This document shows positions 8,855 through 16,729 of a stretch of 64,000 nt of DNA, one piece after another (positions within the stretch are counted from its first letter, which is position 1; each line of letters starts with the position of its first letter). The DNA is from an uncultured Clostridia bacterium. Its GTDB lineage: Bacteria > Bacillota > Clostridia > Christensenellales > Aristaeellaceae. The position numbers and the translations under genes were made by a program. The stretch covers positions 1 to 64,000 of the forward strand of contig CALCUD010000025.1 of NCBI GenBank assembly GCA_937906775.1. The letters run 5' to 3'. Below the pieces are notes generated by a model. The model did no database searches. It saw only the letters and a list, made by a program, of their open reading frames with translations, and was not told the origin of the DNA.

Positions 8855-8932
8855 AACGTCTCAATTTCTTCTGCAATTTGTAACGGTTCTTCTCTGATTG
8901 ATAATATGTTGTAATTATTTATTAATTAATGC

Positions 8933-8961
8933 TTGAATTTGTAGCCCGATTCCGGTATAAT
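8933..8961 (+). promoter_or_regulatory. Promoter of the 9026 SH3 gene
   Basis: TTGAAT (8933-8938) and a perfect TATAAT (8956-8961) are separated by 17 bases. They sit about 65 bases ahead of the ATG at 9026. Confidence 0.72.
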
Positions 8962-9025
8962 TCGTATGAATCAATGTAGCGATCTTCACGGTCGGTCGCA
9001 TATAATAACTGGGAGGTACAAAGCT

Positions 9026-9634
9026 ATGAAAAAGTTTCTTTCAATCCTTTGTCTGGTCGCATTGCTGACAGCAATGATCATCCCCTGCGCTTCTCTCGCC
9101 GCTCAGAAAACGGTTTACCGTTGGGTCAAGGTCCCTGCAGGCACCTCAACCGTCAATGTCCGCAGCGGTCCCGGCAAGGAGTACGAAGTCACCGGTAAGC
9201 TCCCCTACGGCACCAAGGTCCAGGTGTATTCGCAGACCAACGGTTTCTCCCTGTGTGAGCCCGTTGATTCCCACTACTTCTGGTCCAATCCTCAGTACAT
9301 CCAGTCCGACTTCCTGGTCAAAACTGATCCCGGGTCCAAGCCCCAGCCTACCCCCGTGCCCGAAGACGATGCCTGGAATAACGTTGTCAAAGCCTCCAAG
9401 GCTCTGAAGTTCCCCGATGAACCCATCGACGCGATTGTAAAGACCAAGAAGCCCGGCAACCCGGTTCATCTCCGCTGGTTCCCGGATACCAACGCTCCTT
9501 TCAGCGATGTTATTTACGCGGGTGAAGAGATTACCGTCCTCGCGCAAAGCAAAACCTGGGCGCAGGTAAAACTCGCTTCGAACGACCACGTCGGATTCAT
9601 TCTCTATTCCTGCGTGGACGCTGAAATCGAATAA
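9026..9634 (+). CDS. Secreted protein with two SH3-like domains
   Basis: A 202-residue protein with a signal peptide (about 1-25, ending SLAA). The first bacterial SH3 domain (about 30-95) has the typical STVNVRSGPGKEYEVTGKL start. A PQPTPVPED linker follows. A second, more divergent SH3-like unit sits near the C-terminus (VHLRWFPDTNAPFSDVI ... VGFILYSCVD). Such domains commonly bind cell-wall peptides or ligands; no catalytic domain is present. The ATG at 9026 has GGGAGG upstream and starts the signal peptide; the frame is open 20 codons earlier. It probably forms one transcript with the secreted protein 40 bp downstream. Confidence 0.85.
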   Translation: MKKFLSILCLVALLTAMIIPCASLAAQKTVYRWVKVPAGTSTVNVRSGPGKEYEVTGKLPYGTKVQVYSQTNGFSLCEPVDSHYFWSNPQYIQSDFLVKTDPGSKPQPTPVPEDDAWNNVVKASKALKFPDEPIDAIVKTKKPGNPVHLRWFPDTNAPFSDVIYAGEEITVLAQSKTWAQVKLASNDHVGFILYSCVDAEIE

Positions 9635-9674
9635 TTCTCTTCCGGACGATTTGAATGAATGGAGGAAACAAATT

Positions 9675-10217
9675 ATGAAAAAGATTCTTGCTATTCTGCT
9701 GTGCGCGATGCTGCTGATGGGCATTGCCGGTGCCGAAACCGCCAGCGATAAGATTCATCTGTATTTCAATCCCGAACTGTCCTTTGATGTTCAGATTCCC
9801 GAAGGCTATACTGCCGAAAATGAACTCGTCCGCGAATATCTGCTGCTCCGGATCAAGCCCGAAGATCCCGACGGCATCCTGTATATCATGACCGTCAATG
9901 AAGACGACAGTATGCCCGATGAAATCAACACGCTGAATGATCTGAGCGAAGAAGATCTGAAGCTGTATGCTGAAAACTGCGTTGAAGATGACCCCGACAT
10001 GGCGTATGAGATCCGCGAGACCGGTCTCGGCACCAAACTGGTTCTGGTAAAGAACGAAAATGATCCTTACGCGTTCATCTTCGCTTACTACCACGGCTAC
10101 AGCATCAACTTCCAGATGTACCGTCAGGGTGAGAGCGCGGCCCCGATCACCGAAGAAGACATCAACGCCGCTCTTGCCTTCAACACCAATTTTGATTTCA
10201 TCTTCACCGAGAAGTGA
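9675..10217 (+). CDS. Secreted protein of unknown function
   Basis: A 180-residue product with a clear signal peptide (MKKILAILLCAMLLMGIAGA, then ETAS), starting after GGAGGAAAC. The mature part is acidic (PDEINTLNDLSEEDLK) and appears to alternate beta strands (ISFNFQ-like and FAYYHGY segments) with helices. I recognise no catalytic motif. A strong terminator follows at 10234, so it closes the transcript begun by the SH3 gene. The shared leader and position suggest both act outside the cell. Confidence 0.75.
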   Translation: MKKILAILLCAMLLMGIAGAETASDKIHLYFNPELSFDVQIPEGYTAENELVREYLLLRIKPEDPDGILYIMTVNEDDSMPDEINTLNDLSEEDLKLYAENCVEDDPDMAYEIRETGLGTKLVLVKNENDPYAFIFAYYHGYSINFQMYRQGESAAPITEEDINAALAFNTNFDFIFTEK

Positions 10218-10233
10218 TCCCGGTTCACACAGC

Positions 10234-10270
10234 GAACGGGCTGCCCGAATGCGGACAGCCCGTTCTTTTT
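10234..10270 (+). terminator. Intrinsic terminator
   Basis: A 10-bp perfect stem (10234-10243 with 10256-10265) with a 12-base loop is followed by TTTTT. It ends the + strand secreted-protein transcript just before the convergent GH51 gene. Confidence 0.88.
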
Positions 10271-10279
10271 GTTCTTCCT

Positions 10280-11881
10280 TTATTTCTTCTCAAAGGTAAA
10301 CACATTCCAGGACAACTTCGGCAAAACGGCCTTCACAGTTCCCTTTTCACATTTCGTCCCCGTCACCTTTTCCGGAACGATTGCGTTGGGATTTTCCCAG
10401 GTGTTCTCCGCGTCCGGCGAATCGGCAAACAGCGTTTGATGCCCCGCGAAGCTCCATCCTTCAAAACCGCGGGCGTCAAGGGTCAGTTCCTGTTCTTCCT
10501 CCCAGTCCGCGTTCAGGACGAACACGCTCATTTCATCTCCGGCTTCATTGACAGCCGCTGCGGTCTGAACATAATCCACGTTCTCAAAACCCCGGTACTG
10601 ATTCATGTCGTCAATGGCATAGCCATCCACATCATAGGTTTCGCACTCCGTTACCGCCTGCAGGGAGGTACCGGACGCATAACGCATCAGCTGGGTAAAG
10701 GGATAATAGCTTGCGCCTTTCCAAACATGCTCCCGGTCGGTCATGCACAGGTCGCCGAGGCCGCCTGTCGCGCAACCGATTTTGATCCGGTCCGCGTGAC
10801 GCATCAGCGTCAGCAGAACGGTACAGGTTCCCAGGGTGCGAACGATTTCTCCCGCCGGCCAGACGCGGTTGTCGCTCCAGTTATCCGGATCCTTATGAAT
10901 ATATTCCCGTTCCGGATCAAAGGAACAGAAGGTCTGCGCCGGCATCCGGCCGTTCATGCCGTAATGCGCGCCGCCGGCCGGCCGCATCATGGATCCGTAC
11001 TCGTCAAAGGACAGCATCATGGTTTTTTTGACCCGCTGCCGCGTACGGATATAATCGCACAGACCGATCTCTGTGCGGATATAATCCTCAAACGCCTGAT
11101 AGCCCGCCATGACTCCCGCGATATTTCCGACAGGCGCGGAATGATAATGGTGAAGAGAGATCATATCCACCGTTTCATAGCACTGTTCCAGGACCTTCCG
11201 GTCCCAGTCCGGATAATGGCTCAGGAAGGGGGACGAGGACACGCAGGCAACCGTTTCGATACTGCCGTCCACAAACTTCATGACCTTTGAAGCTTCGTGG
11301 GCCAGAATACCGTAGCCGCGGGGATCCCTCTCCCAGGAAGCGATCTGCCACGGTCCGTCCATCTCATTCCCCAGATACCAGGTTTTCACCCCATAGGGCT
11401 TCGCATGGCCGTTCTTCGCGCGCAGATCTGACCAGTAGGTCCCTCCCGCAAAATTGGTATACTCAACAAGATCACGCGCGTCATTGAGGTTTCCTGTACC
11501 CAGATTGACCGTATACATGGCCTCTGCTCCGGTCATCTCGGCCCAGCGCAGATATTCGTCGTGGCCCACATCATTAGGAATATACTGAAACCAGGCGGGG
11601 TCCAGATTCGTCTTCCGCTGTTCTTTCGGGCCAATGGAATCCTTCCAGTTCCATCCGGAAACGAAGTTTCCGCCGGGAAGGCGGACAGACTTCAGGCCCG
11701 CTGATCTCAGTCCGTCGATGAAATCATGCCGAAGCCCGTACTCATCCGCGGTCGGATGCTTCGGATTGTACATACTGCCGTTGACCATTTTCCCGATGGG
11801 TTCCAGAAAAGCGCCGAACAGTCTCGGTGAAACCGTCCCGATCCGGTAGGTCGGATGGACGGTGATCTTCGCCTTTTTCAC
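10280..11881 (-). CDS. Alpha-L-arabinofuranosidase, GH51
   Basis: A retaining arabinofuranosidase that removes terminal arabinose from arabinan or arabinoxylan fragments. The (beta/alpha)8 barrel carries the acid/base Glu173 in WYLGNEMDG and the nucleophile Glu294 in LSFDEYG. A C-terminal beta-sandwich follows. There is no signal peptide, so the enzyme acts on imported oligosaccharides in the cytoplasm. I chose the GTG at 11881, because GGAAGGAG lies 8 bases upstream and the gene then starts 32 bp after the PfkB stop. An in-frame start at 11917 would add 12 residues. It is the last gene of a run with a sugar kinase, a sirtuin and an AraC regulator, which suggests an arabinose-related unit. 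Confidence 0.93.
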   Translation of the reverse strand: MKKAKITVHPTYRIGTVSPRLFGAFLEPIGKMVNGSMYNPKHPTADEYGLRHDFIDGLRSAGLKSVRLPGGNFVSGWNWKDSIGPKEQRKTNLDPAWFQYIPNDVGHDEYLRWAEMTGAEAMYTVNLGTGNLNDARDLVEYTNFAGGTYWSDLRAKNGHAKPYGVKTWYLGNEMDGPWQIASWERDPRGYGILAHEASKVMKFVDGSIETVACVSSSPFLSHYPDWDRKVLEQCYETVDMISLHHYHSAPVGNIAGVMAGYQAFEDYIRTEIGLCDYIRTRQRVKKTMMLSFDEYGSMMRPAGGAHYGMNGRMPAQTFCSFDPEREYIHKDPDNWSDNRVWPAGEIVRTLGTCTVLLTLMRHADRIKIGCATGGLGDLCMTDREHVWKGASYYPFTQLMRYASGTSLQAVTECETYDVDGYAIDDMNQYRGFENVDYVQTAAAVNEAGDEMSVFVLNADWEEEQELTLDARGFEGWSFAGHQTLFADSPDAENTWENPNAIVPEKVTGTKCEKGTVKAVLPKLSWNVFTFEKK

Positions 11882-11913
11882 ATCAGATGCTCCTTCCGTT
11901 ATACAGGCAGATA

Positions 11914-12804
11914 TCAAATCAGTTTTGCCTTTACTTCATCCAGGGTCGGAGGGTTCAAAGGCAGCGGAAAGCGGCTGATCGCCACCGCGGAACAGGCGCT
12001 GGCAAACCGTACCGTTTCATCATCCGTCATGCCGTTCATCAGAGCATATACGCAGCCGGCTTTGAAGGTATCACCGGCTCCAAGCGTACTGCGTACAACG
12101 GCATCGACGGGTTTCATCCGGCGGATCGGCTGTCCCTTCCGGGCATACAGCATATCCTTTCCGCCGGAGGTAATGATGCTCAGTCCGTCGGTATTCTCCT
12201 TCAGAAGCTCCAGTACCTCTTCCTTGTCCATTCCCTTATAGTCATTCCCGAGGCACTCTTTGGAAACCACATTGACCGCAGCGTGACGGTGCAGATAGGT
12301 ATCATGGGGACAGTCGATCGTTACATAGGGTTTCCCGTACTTCACGCATAACTCCGCCGCAGTCTGGGTAGCCTCCTGAAAAAAAGGATCGATGGCGACA
12401 ACATCCGCGGCCCGGATATCTTCTTCCCTCGGCATATTCCACCGGATGACGCCGGAAGCATAAAGCTGCTGGAAAGTGCCCATGGGAGTCCGGTCCAGGC
12501 CGGATATCAGGACATAATCCATCAGTCCTTCCCATTCCGGATCAAAATAAACTGAACTCAGATCAACGCCCCGGGCTTCGTAAAACGGGCGGAGCATCGG
12601 GGCTACTTCCGTGCCGATATGGGTCCCGTCCATCTTCACTTTCGCGCCCAGGGAGGAAAGTACCGTTCCGGCCGTTCCGGTTTCTCCCCCCGGCAGAAAA
12701 TATTTCCGGGTAATCTCGGAATACTCGTCCGGGACCGGAAATCCGTCCTTGAGGTAAAAGGAATGTGTTCCGAGGATCTGTCCGAACAGATATACCTGCT
12801 TCAT
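11914..12804 (-). CDS. PfkB-family carbohydrate kinase
   Basis: A ribokinase/PfkB-type kinase that phosphorylates a sugar or nucleoside with ATP. The second PfkB signature STLGAGDTFKAG is present, including the catalytic Asp, and FLPGGETGTAG matches the N-terminal glycine-rich region. Two ATGs compete: 12810 lies only about three bases after GGAGG, while 12804 has normal spacing, so I use 12804. It sits between the sirtuin and the GH51 arabinofuranosidase. No arabinose isomerase, ribulokinase or epimerase is nearby, so its substrate is open; ribose, arabinose-derived sugars or fructose are all possible. Confidence 0.85.
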   Translation of the reverse strand: MKQVYLFGQILGTHSFYLKDGFPVPDEYSEITRKYFLPGGETGTAGTVLSSLGAKVKMDGTHIGTEVAPMLRPFYEARGVDLSSVYFDPEWEGLMDYVLISGLDRTPMGTFQQLYASGVIRWNMPREEDIRAADVVAIDPFFQEATQTAAELCVKYGKPYVTIDCPHDTYLHRHAAVNVVSKECLGNDYKGMDKEEVLELLKENTDGLSIITSGGKDMLYARKGQPIRRMKPVDAVVRSTLGAGDTFKAGCVYALMNGMTDDETVRFASACSAVAISRFPLPLNPPTLDEVKAKLI

Positions 12805-12833
12805 TGCCATTCTCCTCCCTGTATACCGATCCG

Positions 12834-13592
12834 CTATTTGAGCTGTCCGAGTACTTCACCGACTTTGTCGTGGATCACCATGGAACACATTTCATCCGCG
12901 CCTGTCGCGTCCCGATTGATCAGTACCGTATGTTTTCCCCTGAAATAGCCGATCAGGCCTGCCGCGGGATATACGGTCAGGCTGGTTCCCGCTATGATCA
13001 TCAGATCCGCCTGCCGGATCGCACGGATCGCCTGTGCAACCGTTTCGTCGTCCAGCGGCTCTTCATACAGGACCACGTCCGGTTTGATGATTCCTCCGCA
13101 GGAGCATCGCGGAACCGTCTCCGTTGAATCCTGTATCACTTCGGGACCGAATTTTTTCCCGCAGGACATGCAGGTGTTCCGCCAGATGCTCCCGTGAAGT
13201 TCAAAGACCTTTTTGCTTCCCGCCGCCTGATGAAGTCCGTCGATATTCTGGGTCACGATACCGGTCATTCTTCCTTTTGCTTCCCATTCCGCGAGTTTCA
13301 GATGAGCTTTGTTCGGTCTGGCGTTCAGCGGAAGCATCTTATCGCGGTAAAAGCGGAAAAATTCATCCGGCTGTTTTATAAAAAAAGTATGGCTCAGGAT
13401 CTCTTCCGGCGGCCGGCGGTAATGCTGATGATACAACCCGTCCACGCTCCGGAAATCCGGAATGCCGCTTTCCGTGGAAACGCCGGCGCCTCCGAAAAAC
13501 ACGATCCTTTCGCTCTCATTCACGATACGCTGAAGTTCTTCGTACACCTGGCGTTCCTCCTTCGGATGATCCGTTCCTTTCTCACGCGCCAT
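12834..13592 (-). CDS. cobB: Sir2-family NAD-dependent protein deacylase
   Basis: A class-type bacterial sirtuin of 252 residues that removes acyl groups from lysine using NAD+. It shows GAGVSTESGIPDFRS (NAD binding), TQNIDGLH, the catalytic His in ELHGS, a zinc knuckle made of CMSC and CSC, and the later GTSLTVYPA and NRD motifs. The length is normal. A GGGAGAG site precedes the start. It lies downstream of an AraC regulator and upstream of a sugar kinase, all on one strand with short gaps. It might therefore tune sugar metabolism by deacylation (inference). Confidence 0.93.
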   Translation of the reverse strand: MAREKGTDHPKEERQVYEELQRIVNESERIVFFGGAGVSTESGIPDFRSVDGLYHQHYRRPPEEILSHTFFIKQPDEFFRFYRDKMLPLNARPNKAHLKLAEWEAKGRMTGIVTQNIDGLHQAAGSKKVFELHGSIWRNTCMSCGKKFGPEVIQDSTETVPRCSCGGIIKPDVVLYEEPLDDETVAQAIRAIRQADLMIIAGTSLTVYPAAGLIGYFRGKHTVLINRDATGADEMCSMVIHDKVGEVLGQLK

Positions 13593-13637
13593 TCACAGAT
13601 GAATTCTTCTCTCCCTGCATACTCACAAACGGCGGAG

Positions 13638-14438
13638 TCATCTGTTTGGATATTCCTGCTGAAGATATTCTGTCGGAAGCATTCCGGTATTATCCCGGAA
13701 CGCTTTGCGGAAGGTCTGGATACTGGTATAGCCGCATTCTCTGCTGATTTCGCTCAGCATCCTGCCGGGTTTGCGCATCAGCGCTACAGCATAACTGATC
13801 CGGATACTGTTGATCAGGCTGCGTAAAGAAGTCTGTAACTGCTCCGAAATCATATGGGAAAGATAAAACTCATTGATTTCCAGGCCTGTGGCAATACTGC
13901 GCAGCGAAATCGGCTCCAGCGCATGATCGGCAATATACTGAAGCACTCTGGAGATCTGGGATTGTCCGGTACCGCCGCCCGTGGAGACATATGTCATCCG
14001 GTTCAGGGTCAGCGCCAGATACAGATGCAGGAACGCCTGCTGATAAGCCGCAAACTCATCCCGGGGGATTCCGTCGTAAAGATTCATGAGGCGTCCCGCC
14101 TGTCCGCCGGTCTCTTCCGCCCGGATCACCGCTTCCTTCGGCAATGACCGTCGGAAAATATGGGAATATTCGGCAATGGTATCCGGAGGAAAGATTGTTA
14201 TCACACCGGATATATCCTCGCTCATCTCTTCATAGCTGTGCGGTATGAAGGGAAAAATCACAGCGCTGTCCCCGGTCCGGAGCGTATAGTGCTTCTGACC
14301 GATCTGCAGCGTGCAGGTTCCCCTTCGGATCATGATCGTTTCAACGACTTCATGAACATGCAGCGGAAACGGGCGTCTCGCCATTTCCAGAGTAAATACC
14401 TTATCCCCGTGTTTTTCAAAAAAAGAACTGGCAGGCAT
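13638..14438 (-). CDS. AraC-family regulator with cupin sensor
   Basis: A 266-residue transcription factor. The N-terminal half is a cupin-like effector domain (FPLHVHEVVETIMIRRG, then LRTGDSAVIFPFIPHSY). The C-terminal 100 residues hold the two helix-turn-helix units of AraC/XylS proteins, ending in ISRECGYTSIQTFRKAFRD and GMLPTEYLQ. GGAGA precedes the ATG. The neighbouring genes suggest it controls the sugar-related genes downstream (sirtuin, PfkB kinase, GH51), but no binding site was identified. Confidence 0.9.
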   Translation of the reverse strand: MPASSFFEKHGDKVFTLEMARRPFPLHVHEVVETIMIRRGTCTLQIGQKHYTLRTGDSAVIFPFIPHSYEEMSEDISGVITIFPPDTIAEYSHIFRRSLPKEAVIRAEETGGQAGRLMNLYDGIPRDEFAAYQQAFLHLYLALTLNRMTYVSTGGGTGQSQISRVLQYIADHALEPISLRSIATGLEINEFYLSHMISEQLQTSLRSLINSIRISYAVALMRKPGRMLSEISRECGYTSIQTFRKAFRDNTGMLPTEYLQQEYPNR

Positions 14439-14475
14439 GGCAACGTCTCCTTTTCTTTTGCGTAAAAGCAGAGGA

Positions 14476-15045
14476 TCACGGAATCGCGTAAATCACGATT
14501 CCAAGAACAGCTCCCACGCCGATCAGTTGAATGGAAGACAGTTTTTTCCATTTCAGGAACCCCGGCAGGTAGGCTGCCGCCGCAATTCCGACTGTAATCA
14601 GTAATGCCCGGACATCAAAAGCATTCCCGGCTGCCGGAAGCAGATTCGTGATGATCAGGTAAACGCCCATCGCCAGGATGATCCCGATCACAGCGCTCTT
14701 CAGCGCGTCCATGACCGCGGTAACGACCGGATTTTTCAGAAAACGATCCAGAATCTTCACAACGATAAGGATGATGAAGAAAGCAGGAAGGATCGACATC
14801 AGCGTCGCTACTGCCGCGCCGATAAGCCCGGCCTGATTGGAGCCTACATATGTCGCGAGATTGACCATGATCGGACCGGGAGTGCTTTCCGATACGGCGA
14901 TCATGTCGCTGAATACGGCGTCCGTCAGCCATCCGTTTTCCAGTACGACCTCCCGGATCAGCGGAATAGCCGCGTAGGCGCCGCCAAATGAGAAGAGGCC
15001 CACTTTCAGAAAACCGATGCAGAGTTTCCAAAGGATCCCGATCAT
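14476..15045 (-). CDS. Chromate transporter (CHR) family protein, second half
   Basis: A 189-residue membrane protein of the short CHR family. It carries the FSFGGAYAAIPLI and ESTPGPIMVNLATYVG motifs and about five to six hydrophobic helices. Short CHR proteins usually come as pairs that together equal one long-chain transporter; its partner overlaps it upstream by 4 bp (ATGA). The family exports chromate or takes up related oxyanions; the true substrate here is unknown. Confidence 0.88.
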   Translation of the reverse strand: MIGILWKLCIGFLKVGLFSFGGAYAAIPLIREVVLENGWLTDAVFSDMIAVSESTPGPIMVNLATYVGSNQAGLIGAAVATLMSILPAFFIILIVVKILDRFLKNPVVTAVMDALKSAVIGIILAMGVYLIITNLLPAAGNAFDVRALLITVGIAAAAYLPGFLKWKKLSSIQLIGVGAVLGIVIYAIP

Positions 15046-15626
15046 TGTTTTCGCGCCTCCTTCCCGTCATTCCGGCCGATGAGCCATGCGACAAAGCCGA
15101 CCGTTCCGGCTATCAGCAGCATAAAGATCGTGGAAAAACTCCAGCTGAAGATATTGATCAGCATCATCACGGTAAAAGATGCGATCAGGAGTGCCATCAG
15201 CAGCGGAGTCCGCTTCATCTTTTTGACCATTTTGATGCCGGCGTTGAGAACGAGGAATCCAACGGCGATCCGGATCCCGATAAAGGCATTGGCAACCACG
15301 CCGATCTCCAGGAAACGGTCAAGGAACATGGAAATAATGTAAATAATCATGAAACTCGGAAGCACAACCCCCAGCGTCGCCAGTACGGCCCCGGCTACGC
15401 CGGCCGTCCGGTAGCCCGCAAAAGTAGCGCAGTTGATCGCGACGGGACCCGGGGTGGATTCCGCAATGACCGTCACATTCATCATATCGTCATGGGTGAT
15501 CCAGCCTTTTTTGTCCACACAGTTTTCCTCGATCACCCCGAGCATCGCGTATCCGCCGCCAAAGGTGAACAATCCGATCTTGAAAAATACCCGGAACAGT
15601 TCCCAAAGGATCTTTCTATTCTTCAT
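15042..15626 (-). CDS. Chromate transporter (CHR) family protein, first half
   Basis: A 194-residue membrane protein homologous to its downstream partner. It shows FTFGGGYAMLGVI and ESTPGPVAINCATFAG, the duplicated family motifs. The start ATG follows GGAGTG. The four-base overlap with the next gene makes translational coupling and a two-subunit transporter likely. It begins 39 bp after the PHP gene, so it may belong to the long transcript from the hydrogenase-like module. Confidence 0.88.
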   Translation of the reverse strand: MKNRKILWELFRVFFKIGLFTFGGGYAMLGVIEENCVDKKGWITHDDMMNVTVIAESTPGPVAINCATFAGYRTAGVAGAVLATLGVVLPSFMIIYIISMFLDRFLEIGVVANAFIGIRIAVGFLVLNAGIKMVKKMKRTPLLMALLIASFTVMMLINIFSWSFSTIFMLLIAGTVGFVAWLIGRNDGKEARKQ

Positions 15627-15665
15627 TCATTTCACTCCAACTGTCATTTTCTCCCGTTTCTGTGC

Positions 15666-16358
15666 TCATTTTCCGGCTACCGCGTCAAACAGCCCGCCCA
15701 GAGAGAAACGTTCCGTTTCCAGATCGCTGACAGGCTCCAGAATATCCCCCAGCCGGTGCGCGTCCGAGGAATGCAGCAGCCGTTTCCCGGCGATGATCTT
15801 TTCATCGACCGGCAGCGCCGGTGATACTTCAAGTACGGGAAATTCAGGTTCGGGAGGCATAAAGCCCAGATTGACCAGCAATCCGTTCGATCCGCGGTTG
15901 ATATGCGCGGGGACCGCGGCTCCCTCATGTTCCCGGATGATCCGGGTACACTCGGACAGCGTAAGATCTGTCGCGCCGATCAGGAGCCGGTCTTCCTCAG
16001 CGACCGTTTCATCATCCGTGTTCATTACAAGCTGGTTGCCAAAAAAACGGGGGTTATTCTTCATCGGGGGTAAATGTGAGGAAATGATCTCCCCGACCTC
16101 AACAGCCGCCTCCACGGACGGAAAATAGCCCAATAAGTGGACTTCCTCCTTTGTCGTGATCTCCAGTCCCGGCAGCAGGATCAGTCCGTAATGGTCTGCG
16201 GCCTCCCGGACATAAGGCAGATTCCGGGCCGTGTTGTGATCAGTCACAGCGATAGCCTGGAGTCCCTTGATAAACGCCATTCCGCAAATGTTTGCCGGCG
16301 TCATCTCATCCTCGGCGCAGGGGGACAGGCAGGAGTGGATATGCAGATCCACCAGCAT
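15666..16358 (-). CDS. PHP-domain metal-dependent phosphoesterase
   Basis: A 230-residue PHP protein with the metal-binding motifs DLHIHSCLSPCAE, VTDHNTARN, PGLEITT and SSDAHRLGD. Such proteins hydrolyse phosphate esters with a trinuclear metal site. The ATG at 16358 follows GGAGGACTG and lies 4 bases after the stop of the DRTGG gene. PHP proteins of this type recur beside [FeFe]-hydrogenase-like and DRTGG genes in Clostridia (recollection, not a search). A signalling or nucleotide-turnover role in that module is plausible. The substrate is unknown. Confidence 0.85.
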   Translation of the reverse strand: MLVDLHIHSCLSPCAEDEMTPANICGMAFIKGLQAIAVTDHNTARNLPYVREAADHYGLILLPGLEITTKEEVHLLGYFPSVEAAVEVGEIISSHLPPMKNNPRFFGNQLVMNTDDETVAEEDRLLIGATDLTLSECTRIIREHEGAAVPAHINRGSNGLLVNLGFMPPEPEFPVLEVSPALPVDEKIIAGKRLLHSSDAHRLGDILEPVSDLETERFSLGGLFDAVAGK

Positions 16359-16362
16359 TCTC

Positions 16363-16716
16363 TCAGTCCTCCGTTGTTTTTCCGGGCAATCCCGCAGCCG
16401 CCAGCGCCGCGCAGATCTCATACGCGTTCAGCGCGCTGGAAAGAACATGAATTCCTTCCTCCTTCGCCTTTTCAAGCGTCGGCGCCTCCGCCGCGATCTT
16501 CTCCGGAATGATCACCGCAGCCATCTCGCTCAGGCTGGCCACCGCGATCACATTCATGTGCGTCTGCACGGTGATCCAGGCCATACCGGGTTTACCGTGC
16601 GCCATGACCCAGCTTAACAGGTCGCACGCGTAACCGCAGGTCACCGCACGCTCCGCGGCTGCATCCGGAGTCAGATCCTCCGCCTGGATCAATTCCGCCA
16701 GTTCTTTGATCGTCAT
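16363..16716 (-). CDS. DRTGG-like regulatory domain protein, distal copy
   Basis: A 117-residue single-domain protein. Its layout (CGYACDLLSWVMAHG, ITVQTHMNVIAVA, GIHVLSSALNAYEICAAL) parallels the DRTGG-family protein two genes upstream, though identity is low. The ATG at 16716 follows AAGGAGG; an in-frame start 36 bases earlier is less likely. It lies between the hydrogenase-like gene (14 bp) and the PHP gene (4 bp). DRTGG domains are thought to bind ligands next to kinases or CBS domains; here it stands alone. The role is unknown. Confidence 0.72.
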   Translation of the reverse strand: MTIKELAELIQAEDLTPDAAAERAVTCGYACDLLSWVMAHGKPGMAWITVQTHMNVIAVASLSEMAAVIIPEKIAAEAPTLEKAKEEGIHVLSSALNAYEICAALAAAGLPGKTTED

Positions 16717-16729
16717 TGATTTATCCTCC

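Noticed and set aside
10214..11290. + strand open frame of 358 codons over the arabinofuranosidase gene
   Set aside because: Antisense shadow of GH51; it also runs through a terminator hairpin at its start.
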